Shown: piece after piece, positions 37,266 to 49,179 of the stretch
Numbering within the stretch: the stretch's first letter is position 1
Layout of the letters: each line of letters starts with the position of its first letter
NCBI GenBank assembly: GCA_007570785.1
Contig: ML662442.1
Coordinates: 61,604,217 to 61,668,216 of the forward strand
DNA length: 64,000 nt
Origin: Antilocapra americana
Taxonomy: Eukaryota > Chordata > Mammalia > Artiodactyla > Antilocapridae
Direction: 5' to 3'
Translations under genes and position numbers: made by a program
The notes under the pieces: model-generated
Told to the model about the DNA's origin: nothing
Databases searched by the model: none
The model's input: only the letters and a program-made list of their open reading frames with translations

Positions 37266-37362
37266 GGTGGCGGTGGTGGTTTAGTTGCTAAGTCCTGTCC
37301 AACTCTTGCTACCCCATGGATTGTAGCCCCACCAGGCTTCTCTGTTGTTGACATTACATGGG
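37266..37362 (-). repeat. Bov-A/BovB end fragment
   Basis: Short reverse-oriented piece: 'gttgctaagtcctgtccaac', 'accccatggattgtagcccc' and 'accaggcttctctgttg'. Confidence 0.75.
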
Positions 37363-37830
37363 TTAAAAATAGGAGGGCAAATGGCACTGTTTTGGTGGTG
37401 GAGCGGGGGTGCAATTTGGTTTTTAATCACTTGCCTTTCAGTTCAGCAATAACACTTCTTGAAATCTACCCTACATAAATATTCACGTATGTGCAGTCCT
37501 CCTGGGTTCTACAATATCAAAACAAGCTAGGGCAACCGTCTTGCAAAAGAGTGAAAACAAATTATGTATGGGTCTTTTCAATAACATCTAAAGACAATAA
37601 AGATTACCTTCAAATTTGGAGGGCACTTACAGAAAAATTATTCACAACTAAAACCAGAAACTTTGACTAATGAGCACTAGTATGGTATTTTATTACTTAA
37701 TTCACATGAAAATCATAAATGTTCAACACTATCAACTTATGAAGATAAAGACAAAGTATACTTTAAGAGGCAATACAAAATCTAAAATTATTTGGCAAAT
37801 GTTAAGACAATAAAAAGATGCAAAGATAGA

Positions 37831-37835
<5 letters not shown>

Positions 37836-37880
<45 letters not shown>
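37836..37880 (+). repeat. (TA)22 microsatellite
   Basis: About 44 bp of uninterrupted TA dinucleotides. The minus-strand frame over it encodes an artificial IYIYIY run and is not a gene. Confidence 0.95.
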
Positions 37881-37881
<1 letters not shown>

Positions 37882-39263
37882 AATCAGTGCACCAATGCAA
37901 AGAACTGGGGTCATAGGCAATGAAGGATATAAACATATCCTGCCATAGCCATCAATTCTTCCAACTGGCTATTTATCCAGATTGGGAAAACAAAGAAAAA
38001 CTGCTTATAAGAAGCAACAGTTTATGATAAACCATTCAGGATAAGACTGATTGCAGCAATAGCACTGTAAGTCAGTCCAAAATAAAATTACCTAAAAGAA
38101 TGGCTTTGAGTATAACTTCCTAGTATTCTCCTGACATCTAATAATAAAACATAGTTCCTTTCCACTTATCACTTTAAGTTCAGGCCTCATCTGAAGGTAC
38201 AACCAGAATGCAAAACAGATTACAATGTAATAGAGAGCTAAACATGTCAAAAGCATTTTTGATGCTACTTTATCTTCAAAGGATGGGTTGATACCTTTGT
38301 CAAAGAATGCAGACATAGAGGTATTTCCATATGAAATACTTAGATTATAACTATCTGGCTACTACTTTCAACATTATATTCTTCTAATAATCTGATATTA
38401 GTAAAATAAAATCTATTTCTAGAAACAGCATTTTAACTAGTGGAATATAATTCAATCAACTAGTGAAATCACATGATAACCTTATGAGAAGAAATAAGAA
38501 AATACCTTCCAACTTCAAGTACCTTTCAAATCCCTGCTCTTATCTCTCAATTTTGTGTTTAATTTTAGTCTACAAGTTAGATGTTAACATGTATTCTAGT
38601 TAAACCAAGATGATGCAGGGAGGAAGCAGAGCTGGAGGAACTGAGGCATGACAATCATGGTGTAGAGCAAGCAATCAGCTGATACTCCAAGTAGGTGTAT
38701 TTGACTATAATTATTTCAGGAAATGCTCCATAGAGTGAGTTGTAACAGAGAGAAGGGATGCTGGGCTACAGAAACTGGGTGACAGAGACTCAGAGGAATG
38801 AAAGCATCTCTTGGGGAAGAAACAGAAGCAGCTTGGGGGAGGAGTGGAGGTGGGGGAGCTGTACTAAAGACTAAGAGCTTGAAAGTCCAAAGGAAGGGCT
38901 GGGGGGTGCGGGGGGCAGAGACCACTAAGGTGAGGCCTAGATGGATGTTAACAGTGGAATCTGTATCCTACTCAATGTAAGTGGCCAACCATTCATGATA
39001 CCATGTATCATATGAGGTTATATCAACGTAAGAATTGCCCAGATATACTCACAGGAGGTTTTAACACAAGTAAGAAACATTCAGATTCTTGATGAACAGG
39101 TTTTAACCTCTAACCTGTTAACTGCCACATCTAAAGGGAAATGTATGAGACTAGGAACCTTCTCCTTGTTGTGATCATATCTACAACCAAGTACCTCCCC
39201 ACAAGATGAGCATAATCCATTTATGAATTATGATTCTGCATCCCATCCTTATCCTCCCTTCAG

Positions 39264-39410
39264 TTCAGCTCAGTTCAGTCGCTCAGTCGTGTCCGACTCT
39301 TTGTGACCCCATGAACCGCAGCACGCCAGGCCTCCCTGTCCATCAACAACTCCCAGAGTCCACCCAAACCCACGTCCATTGAGTTGGTGATGCCATCCAG
39401 CCATCTCATT
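39264..39410 (-). repeat. BovB 3' terminal fragment with target duplication
   Basis: Reverse-oriented: 'cagtcgctcagtcgtgtccg', 'accgcagcacgccaggcctc' and 'gagttggtgatgccatccag'. Flanked by 'atcctcccttcag' (39251-39263) and 'accctcccttcag' (39411-39423). Low divergence. Confidence 0.9.
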
Positions 39411-40469
39411 ACCCTCCCTTCAGCAGTCCATAAAAGGGGATTGATTAGGTTGCATATTGCAATGTGCTTTTCTTGTATCTGAAGCATCTTGCAAACACAG
39501 AACAAAACACTTGTTTTTGCTGTGGAGATATTGGCTATAACACAGCCATGTTTTCAAGAAAAATTATTTCTACCCAAACATTAAAAGTCATTAAAAGCTA
39601 GTGACTCGGCATGTGGCCTTGCCCCAGGCTGCAGCAATGTCTACAAAATGCAGTCTTGAACTGGGTTATCTTTGATGTCTTTAAAGACCACAAAAGCTCA
39701 GTGAGTGAAAGACTACTGAATCTGACCCAATGGCATTAATTACACCTCCAAGGGTGAAGTGAGAATTGTGTGAGTCAAAGAATAAAATTTTATAGTACTA
39801 TAAAACACTGATGCAGAAGTCGCAGGGGAAGGGAACTGCAGAGTAAGTAATTGAAGGCAGGAGAGCTGACTTCCTGCCCAATCACTAACTTGGCTGAGCC
39901 TTCAGTGGTAAAACTTTCTTCCCAGACTTAAATTTATAATCACAATAACAACCACAGCCTCCAAAGAAAACCAATGAACACACTCCTCTTCTCAAACATT
40001 TAAGACACAAAGTAAATCTCTCTAAGGACCCAGGATGTTAGGCATATCTTTTTTCCCCTCAAAGCTCAATGTTACCATGGAGAAAAGTCAGACCTAAACC
40101 AGTCAACATGATTGTATACATTATACACCAGAATATATAAACATGCATTTTCTCACAGAGAAAGGAGGAGACTGTTCAAGTTTCCACTCCAAAATTGAGA
40201 GCAGCTTTATTTCAATCCTATGATCAAAACTATTCTCTACATAGTGATAGTTTCAAGCAGATATAAGTAACAGGAAATTACTATATGCACAATTTGATAC
40301 GCATTTTTGCAATTACAATCTTTAGATGCATTAGAATTTACAAACTCAGAAAGGCTTTATAGATCTCAGAAGGGATTAATGAAAATATTTGATAAGAATA
40401 CAAACAAATTTAAAGCCAACAGTTATTTTTAACATAAAAAAAAAAAAATTAACACAGTTCACAGCACAT

Positions 40470-40682
40470 GCGTGCATGCACGTTAAATCACCACAGTTAT
40501 GTCTGACTCTTTGTGACCCAGGGGACAGCAGCCCACCAGGCTCCTCTGTCCGTGGGACTTTCCAGGCAAAAATACTGGAGTGGGTTGCCATGCCCTCCTC
40601 GAGGGATTCTTCCCAACCAGGGATAGAACCTGTGTCTCCTGCATTGAAGGTGGATTCTTTACCGTGAAGCCACCAGGGAAGC
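40470..40682 (-). repeat. Bov-tA SINE
   Basis: Reverse-oriented: 'gactctttgtgacccagggg', 'gtgggttgccatgccctcct' and 'gaagccaccagggaagcc'. 'ttcaca' occurs on both sides and may be a short target duplication. Confidence 0.85.
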
Positions 40683-40948
40683 CTTCACAATACATAGTAA
40701 GCACTAAATACACATCAGTTTTTTGTTTTTAATTAGAAATTCACACATACTCCTACCAACCAGAAAGAATCAGTGCAAACATTTTGGTGTATATTTCTTT
40801 CTAGGCTTTCCCACACTATATTTTCTTATTACATATTGCTAAGATTTAGGATAGCTGCTAGCTTCCTAAAATTTATGGTACCCGGCCATTTTGTTAATGC
40901 TGTAAATAAAATAACGTTACGATTCATACTACCAGGGCTTCAAAGTAT

Positions 40949-41277
40949 CGTTGTTGTTCAGTCGCTCAGTTGTGTCTGACTCTTCAACCCCATGGACTGC
41001 AACACGCCAGGCTTCCCTGTTCTTCACTATCTCCCAGAGTTGGCTCAAATTCATGTCCATTGCGTTGGTAATGCTACCTAAATTGTGTCCAACTCTTTCA
41101 CCCAATGGACTATGGCCTGTAGCCCTCCAGGCTCCTCTGTCCGTGCGATTTCCCAGACGAGAATACTGGAGTGGGTTGCCATTTCCTTCGCCAGGGGATC
41201 TTCCTGATCCAGGGATCAAATTAGGGTCTCTTGTGTTATAGGCAGATTCTATACCAACTGAGCCACCAAGGAAGCCA
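40949..41277 (-). repeat. BovB end joined to a Bov-tA SINE
   Basis: A reverse-oriented BovB terminus (40949-41070: 'gttcagtcgctcagttgtgt', 'catgtccattgcgttggtaa') runs into a reverse-oriented Bov-tA (41071-41277: 'gtgtccaactctttcaccca', 'gatccagggatcaaattagg', 'ctgagccaccaaggaagcc'). Confidence 0.85.
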
Positions 41278-41619
41278 AAGCCTGTAATCATAAAGTCTAT
41301 ATAATGCTACATTTGTTCTCCTTTGTGTGTATCTGTATAATTATTTAAACTCACAGGAATGTCTAAAACAATATTTATAATGGCAATGGTGAACAGATGT
41401 TGATTTGTTACTGCTCTTCCTCTAGCTGGAGTGTTAACTTTTTTGGTAGATTAGTATCTCCCTGTACTCATCTTCAATGCTATTTTCAAAAGGGGATAGT
41501 CTTTAGGTACGGGGTAGGAGTAGCAGCAACAGAGGTATAAAAGTGTCAGAAGTAGTCAAAGAAAGAGATGTGACTATAGTAGAGATGAAAACTGCAGCAA
41601 CAGCAACACAGTAATTGCA

Positions 41620-41945
41620 GCTAACAGTGGCTGAGTGGTTACTGTGGGTGACGTACTGTTCTCAGTGCTTTACATGAAGTAATTCATTTAATCCTCATAG
41701 TAACCTAAAAAAAGGGAATACTGATACTACTTCCATTTTATTCTTGCCTAGAGAATTCCATGGACAGACCACAGGGTTGCAAAGAGTTGGACACAACTGA
41801 GCAACTTAAAAAAAAAAAAAAAAAACTTACTTCTATTTTAAAGATGAAATTAACATAAGCTTAGTGGATCTGAGCTTAAGCAATTTGTTCAAGGTCACAT
41901 TGCTAGTAAGGGACCAATCCAGGATCCAAACCCAAGCAAAGTTGG
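41620..41945 (-). repeat. MIR SINE split by a Bov-tA
   Basis: The reverse-oriented MIR 3' part (41620-41725: 'ctgttctcagtgctttacat', 'ttcatttaatcctcatagta') is separated from the MIR body (41835-41945: 'tttaaagatgaaatta', 'caaggtcacattgctagtaa', 'ccaggatccaaacccaagc'). The separator is a truncated sense Bov-tA. Confidence 0.8.
41741..41825 (+). repeat. 5'-truncated Bov-tA inside MIR
   Basis: 'ttcttgcctagagaattcca', 'ggttgcaaagagttggacac' and an A-tail of about 17. Target duplication: 'actacttccatttta' (41726-41740) and 'cttacttctatttta' (41826-41840). Confidence 0.88.
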
Positions 41946-44400
41946 CATTTCTGAACTTTCCTCAAAGGTATGGGAGTAAGCTTTCCAGAGGAAAGAGTGG
42001 CGTTCAACTTGAGGAGAAAAGCCAAGCAAGCCTGGTATTACCAAGCGAAAATGCAAACTAAACAAGCAGCCATAACCCATAGGCCAGCTACCACAGGCAT
42101 TCCTACAAACACAGGAAAGATCTCTGGAAAAATGAGATACAGTTTTGCACAAACTATGACCTGTTACAAGAGGTCCCTTAGGAAAAATAGATTTCAAGCT
42201 CCAAACACTCCCATTTAGTCAAGTAATGGCTTCTTCTAGGCCTAAGAATCACATAGACTTCTCAAACCAATGAATTTTAAGTAAGATATTGGCGCAAGTT
42301 CTCTTTCATCTCTTTCTTGATTTTTTTCCCTTGGAGAGGGGGACGGAGGCATCGTCTGATTTTAGCAGCTGTGACTCAGCTGTCTACTCTCCATGCCCGC
42401 ACCAGGAATTTGGAAGTCCCTTCAGAGATGCCATTTACAAGTGAGAAATTGTTGGGAGAGCAAGGATACGTGCCTCTTTCTGTTAGCATCTCTTTTGTGT
42501 AATAAATATTTTTAACCCAGTTTATTTCGGCATCTACAACCCATGTATTTCCTCAGTAGTAAAGGGCATTTAATTTACTAGAACCAACTATTTGAGGATG
42601 GTGACTGTATTTTAAGCCCACCTACATACCACTGAAGCACGACGAGGCAGTGACATTCTAACCTGACTCCTGACAGAGCTCAAAGCAATCCCATAAAGAC
42701 AGACAAACTAAATATTAGGGTTATCTGCCAAGTGTCTATCAGCTTGGAGTGCTGTTCAGACCAGTGTATTAAAAGAACATTAATTCGCCCCTTACCTCAA
42801 TGAAGTCAAACCTAGTTTTCTAGGAAAATGCAGGGATCCACTTTAAATGTTCATTTATTTAAAATGAAAAAATTTGAGCATCTATGGAGTTGCAAAAGAC
42901 CCTCAAGCCCATTGAGCACAACTCTCCACCCAGTACAGGAATGTCCTCTAGAGTCTCAGGACAGTTGGCCTCAGCATATGCTTGGATATTTTCACACCCT
43001 TCATCTCAAGACAGGACCTCTGTGTTATCAACAGTATTGCATCAAGATGGCTTTGAACTCACTTGACAATTCAGATGGAATGATATGACACATTTGAGGA
43101 ATTTCATCTTCCCAAACACTACACCCTATTGTGTGTAACAGAACCATTAGACTTCAGAATTGGAAAAGGCTTTAAGGATCATTTAAGCATAGGTTAATTT
43201 TTGTTTAACCTAGACTACAATTTAGTGAAGGTAGGACGTCTATAGGTGGATACAGGTGAAGTTGAGCCTTTAATGATCACTGTATGAGGACTGCCCTACT
43301 GAACCAACTTTCCAAAACAAAGCTTCATTTCTGTTGACTTTTTCATATTCAAACTCATGTTTATTTCTTAATTTTTCTCTTTCTATCCTATTGAATTGAC
43401 CTTAAAACCCTGATCCAAAAAAAAATAAAAAGACTAATAAAAGTTAATAGGTCCCTAAAGGAAGCAGAAACTACAGTACTGAGATTCTGGTGACCTGTGG
43501 GTCTTAACTTGGGGGAAAAAAAAGAAACTAGATCCATTCAGCCTTTAAGAGAAACTGCACGTGGAGAAAAACATTCTATTTGATACTTCCCAAATTCTAA
43601 AGAACAAGCCTATCTGTACTATATATATTTGTAATATTATATAAAATGAAAGCTCACAGAAAAACACTCCATTTTCTCCAAGTATATAAATACAAGAAAG
43701 AAAAGGAGTATCAATATTTTAATTGAATCGGACCCCTATCTCTAGGTAGGAAAGGTCGCTCAGCTTCCTTTTACACTGGGGACTCTCTAAGGTTAATTGA
43801 CTTTCCCAGACTCAGTAAATGATGAAAGAGTCTCTATCCTAGGTCCCCTTTCTCCTTGTGAAGCAATTCTTTTTTCTCCATTACATACCATCCCGCAATG
43901 TTTACTATTCAGCTTGCCTTCATCAGCCAATTTAATTTTCTAATTTTTTTTTCTTGGCTAGTGTGCACAAATGAAATTTTCTCAGAGTAGAAGATATTTT
44001 AGATAGCAATACTGCATATCATTCACGTAATTTAAAAAAAAATGAATCAAAACAGAAGTTGAATTGCTTTGCTACAACTTACTTTCAAAACTTCCTCTTC
44101 TAGAGGAGAGTAGTTCTTCATTGCTCCGTCCAGCTGACCTAATGTAATAAAGCCATCTGCAAGCATTTCTAAACATGGCTTAGAAAATGAAAAACAAAAC
44201 TGCACTAAAAAGGATCACATTTTGCAAAAAGAAAGAAACCTAAGCATTTTTTATAAAGCACATATTATGTGTCATATATTGTAAGTAGCACTATTCTAAA
44301 ATTTACAGGTTTTTAATTTTATATTATTTAATTTAATGTTTACAAACATTAACTTCATTTTTCATTTAATATGAATATTTAATGTCATTTAATATTTAAA

Positions 44401-44680
44401 AATAGAGTCAATGAAAATGTTCTCTTTTTTAGAAGAGAAAACTGAATGGATCCAGTTTCTTTTTTTGCCCAAGTAGTGATCCAAGGGCATCAGAATCTCA
44501 GTTACTGTGGTTTCTGCTTCTTTTAGGGACCTATTAACTTTTAACCATTTGTCTTTTCTTTTTGCTTTTTATTTATTTATTTTTTCAGTTTTCTTAGTTC
44601 AGAAAACTGAGATACAGAACAATTCAATTTGGCCAAGGTCACATAACTACTAACTGGTAAATTAAAACCTATTTCTCTTT
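44401..44680 (-). repeat. Possible MIR fragments
   Basis: 'agaagagaaaactgaatgga', then at about 44600 'gaaaactgagatacagaaca' and 'ggccaaggtcacataactac' resemble the reverse-oriented MIR core. An unrelated stretch separates the two pieces. Confidence 0.45.
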
Positions 44681-45739
44681 CATTCAAAAGCTTGTATATC
44701 CTTCAATCCATGTGAAAAACAAAAGCAACTGGAGTCCTGATTACATACTGAAGAATGAGGAAAACTGCAGGAACTGTGCATAAGCACATAGTCCGGCTTA
44801 GGTGTTAGTAAAGCAGGTAATATTGCTTTTTCTTTGGTAACATTTCTTTAACTTCTGCTCACCTGCTCACATGATTCAAGGGTCAGCATAACCTGGAAGA
44901 GCTATTCTCTGCATGTCATCTTCCAAATCTCCTCAACAACCTTAGAATTCTCCAATGCCAAGGCTGATATGTGAAAAATAAAAGGAAAGGAGATTTTTCT
45001 CTAAGAATTTTTCTTTTCAATCTTGAGAAAAACCTGGATGAGGCATCATATAAAAAATGTGTGCTGAATGCCCAAGGGCACAAGAAAATTACCACAATTT
45101 AAAAAAGTTTTTCCTTTTAATAAATAATGGTTTATGATTTTAATAAACACAAAAAAATGTATTCACATTTCGGTAGTAAAAAAAGGCTCCATTTGAGATG
45201 TACAGTAGTGAAGGAAGAAAAAAAACACATTCTTTTCACAAATCACTCTCACAAACCACTTTGGCAGCAATGACTCTTGAGGATAATTTGTAGTTGTCAA
45301 GTCCCCTTCTCTTCTGAGAGAACAGACTTGAGCTAAGGAGTTGCACCTGAACCCAAGAGGCAGCAGGAGAGCCTTGTAGAAAATGGCATTATGAAAAAAA
45401 TGGAGCAAAATCCAACAACTGTTACAATTACAATAACATTAAGTCTCCACCTATAAGACACTCGACTTTATTCATTCCCTCAATCACAGTAGACTGTGTG
45501 AATATAGCTAGGTACAAGAAATGTAGGAAGGCTTTAAAAAAAAACCATTGAAAATAATTAAAAATATAAAATGGAAAACTTTATTATTATATGTACGATT
45601 CCTAAAAAGCTTGGCTATGTTAAGTTTGTGATGACTGGAATTAAGTATTTGGAGCTGATAATGTCTTAGGTGATATCAGAGCTCAATGAATCCAGTCACC
45701 AGTAAATAACTGAAATCAGTAAGCACTGATTTCAGTACC

Positions 45740-46320
45740 AGTAGTACCGGTACTGCACTAGATAATGGACATACAGAGGCAAAAAAAGTGGCTGCCATAA
45801 AGGGAGCTGGAGAAATATAAGTAAGCAACTACAGTATGAGAAATACACAGTACGTGTATAGCAAGTGGAGAAGTGGTTAATAAACACTATACTCGGGAAA
45901 GTAGTTAACAAAGACTTCCCAGAAAATCTGACATATGAACTAAGTTTTGAAGATAGAATGAAGACCACCACACAAAGAAAACAGCGGGTACAAAAACAAG
46001 GATGACTAAAATTGGATTAACTTTGTTTTCGGGGAGTATCGGGTTTAAAGAAGGATCCTAAGAGAATAACTGGAGAGGTACACAGTGCTCAGTAATGACT
46101 GGCATTATATGTCATGCCAAGTATCCCAAGACCCACCTTACAGGTGAGGGATACCACCTGTAAGGGAAACTTGTTTTAGAAAGAGCAGGCTAGCCGTAGT
46201 GCGATGGACAGATTGCAGAGGGCCACCCACAAGAGAGAGAGACAAGATGTGAGAAAGTGACTGCAACAGCCTGGGTGACAGCGGTGAAGCTCTGAACCAA
46301 ACGAGGTTTAAAACCAGATC
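45740..46320 (-). repeat. LINE/L2 3' portion
   Basis: Reverse-oriented L2 resemblance: 'gtggctgccataaagggagc', 'gacttcccagaaaatctgac', 'tgaactaagttttgaag' and 'aacagcctgggtgacagcgg'. Old and diverged; edges are approximate. Confidence 0.65.
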
Positions 46321-48220
46321 TACCATTACTACAGTGGTATACAGGTGTTTCTTTTTTGCAAGAGATTGGGGAAAATAAAACTATAAATTGATAAGCATTA
46401 TTTTTCAATTAACAAGTTTACAGATTCAATATAGCTTGGCTTTCCTTTAGAATTAAAAGGCAAGAAGGATGCATGGATACACAAAACGCATACCTACTAT
46501 GCATGCATAAAGACATGCATGCAAAAAAACACGGAAAGGATAGGTTCCCCCCAAATTGTAATATTTCTTTCAGACTAGTAGAGATACAAGCTTTCTATTT
46601 TTCAAATTCCTTAGGATGAACCCCTATATCGTAAAAATTTTATATATTTATTCTTTTCACTCTCTTAACTAATTTTAAAAAATTTAAAACCAATGAGAAT
46701 GTTCCCATCATTCAGTAGATATTTACTAAGGACAAATCACGTATTTACTTATGTCATATGTGGATATAAATCCTGTGAAGCAGAAAACTTTATTTAAATT
46801 TTATATTTTCCTCTTATTTTTGTATATACTCTGGTATGCAATGAAAAAGTAATCCCATTTTCCCCCCCTTGGGTTAATGTTTATATTTCCAGAAAACAAG
46901 CTAGTTAAGTTTAACAAGTGGTCCAAGATTAAAGATGTGGCGGGTGTGAGAGGTAAGAGAGCCTAGGAGTTAACATTTCAAGATAATATGAGCCATTTCA
47001 AAGGTCTTATATAGGAGAATAATAAAGGGTTAACTCTAATTTCTAAATTGCTCTATGGATAACAGTACTCCCTGGACCTCACACAAGGATAGGCTATTAA
47101 ACATCAGCACCTCCAAAGAGACATTTATATACTGTTTATACATAGAAAACACATAATGGTTAATAATGCAAACTCAAAAAAACAATAATATTATAATGGA
47201 AAGCATGGGAGTCATTTAATAATGCTAACAGGCACAGATCACTGTAATACAAGAAAACTAATTTGTGGGCATACTATTAGATGTTGTTTCTGGACTTACC
47301 ACTAATATAAATCATTCCAACTTCATTTCTTCTCTTAACAAACAAATATTTAATAATTAAGCAATAACACTGAATATTTCTTTTATCATAGCAGTATTTT
47401 TGTCACCCAGTCCTTCTTCCTTAATTTGCTCATTCCTAATAATAGTGTCATGAAGTCGAAGTTCACCCTTCCTCCCTGAGGAACAAACTGTATTCCACAG
47501 TAAATCTCATTGACCTGAGGTGTGAAAAAGCCAAAAAGAACATGGCCTTTTCATCTCTAATTCCCAGAGACATGCTGAGCAACTCCTCTCCCACTCTTCT
47601 CAGGCTAGGGTAATGTACTGCATTACTTTCTACCCACATCCAGGGGATGAACACAGAGGTAAAATGAGATCAGGTGTAAGTGAGTGTCCTTTTTAATTAA
47701 GGTTTTTATTGAAAAACACACACACAAGATAGATGCTAACATTCCAGAAGACACTGTATCTTTTCAGAAAAAAATAATTAAAATGCATTTTATCAATACT
47801 ACATTCAATGAATTCTATTTATTATAAAGTAACGACCAATTAAAACTAATTAGGTGCCACTTTCTTAACATAGTTATAGTTCCTTCAAACTCTCCCTTCT
47901 CAAAATTCCAAACATTCCAAACAAAGATTTTTCCATTAGGAACAAATGTGGCTTGAACCAAAGGCCACAGTCCTTATTAGACGTTTTCTGCATGTCCTAA
48001 AGGATGCACTACAAGCATATGTCTGCAGCTCCCATGTCTTGCAAACCTGTCTCTTGGGAACCAGCCTGTCTACTCCTCGTTACCAGAACCCTACTAAAGA
48101 GCAGCAGCAGGTAACTAACCTGACACATCACAGCTTGTGCCAAATTTTAAATGTTGCACAGCATCTGTGACCTTTTCATCAAACCACCTTTTTGCCTACA
48201 CTGTCCACTTTTCATATCCT

Positions 48221-48330
48221 TATTTTTTTTAACTGAAGTATAGTTGATTTACAATGCTGTGTTAGTTTCTGGTATACAGCAGTGATTCAGTTACACATAT
48301 ACATATTTGTATATATTCTTTTTCAAATTC
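48221..48330 (-). repeat. L1 3' terminus
   Basis: Reverse-oriented: 'aactgaagtatagttgattt', 'acaatgctgtgttagtttct' and 'gtgattcagttacacatata'. This is the complement of the L1 end seen at 20000-20060. Confidence 0.8.
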
Positions 48331-48450
48331 TTTTTCTTTGGCTGCACCACCTGGCTTGTGGGATCTCAATTCCCCTACAAGCAACTGAACAGCACTGAGA
48401 GCCCAGAATCCTAACTAACCACTAGCCCACCAGAGAATGGCCCCCTTCCT
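48331..48450 (-). repeat. CHR-type SINE remnant
   Basis: 'tttctttggctgcaccacct', 'gtgggatctcaattccccta', then 'cctaactaaccactagccca'. It matches the reverse orientation of the CHR head and tail and abuts the L1 end. Confidence 0.55.
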
Positions 48451-48971
48451 CTTGTGGTAACCAAGGAGGTTGGCTTCAGTAGACGCTTAGTAAAGAGGCT
48501 CAACTAATACACAGCAAATGAATGATCATACGTAACACTGAACATGTATAAGATCTATTTTGTCATGAGTTTATGCCAATACATTTCCAAATACTGTTCA
48601 TGCATACTTCAGTCTACTTTGCCTATTATTTAAAACATCACTGTTCATTCTCCCTGAAAAAGGAAAGGGCTTTGATTTATTTGGCTATAGCATCTACAGA
48701 GAAAAATAGTCATCCTAAAGAGGAAATCAAATTGAAAGATAAAAATATAAACTGTCTCAATCAATGAGGCTGGAATTCTGAGGATGGTCTTTCCTACAGA
48801 GTGAAAGTAATCATTAACATAAATACAAAGCTTAAATCTGCATAAATTTGCCTGAAAGTCTTCCTAGTAAAAAGCTGAAATGTATTATTTTTTTCCTTCT
48901 TTGATCTGTGAATCAATTGTTGTTTTCAATCAACAACTGTTTAATTAGCACCTAAGAAATCCAAGGCCCTG

Positions 48972-49179
48972 GGGCTTCCTAGGTGGCTCAGTGGTAAAGA
49001 ATCTGCCTTCCAACGCAAGAGATGCAGGAGATTCAGGTCCAATCCCTGGGTTGAGAAGATCCACTGGAGGAGGAAATGGCAACCCACTCCAGTATTCTTA
49101 CCTGGAAAATCCCATGAACAGAGGAGCCTGGAGAGCTACAGTCCAGAGGGTCGCAAAAAACAGTCAGACACAACTGAGG
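48972..49179 (+). repeat. Bov-tA SINE
   Basis: Sense copy: 'gcttcctaggtggctcagtg', 'gtccaatccctgggttgaga', 'ggaggaaatggcaacccact' and 'gagggtcgcaaaaaacagtc'. Confidence 0.88.

Noticed and set aside
37732..37920. Minus-strand frame with an IYIYIY run
   Set aside because: Translation of the TA microsatellite.
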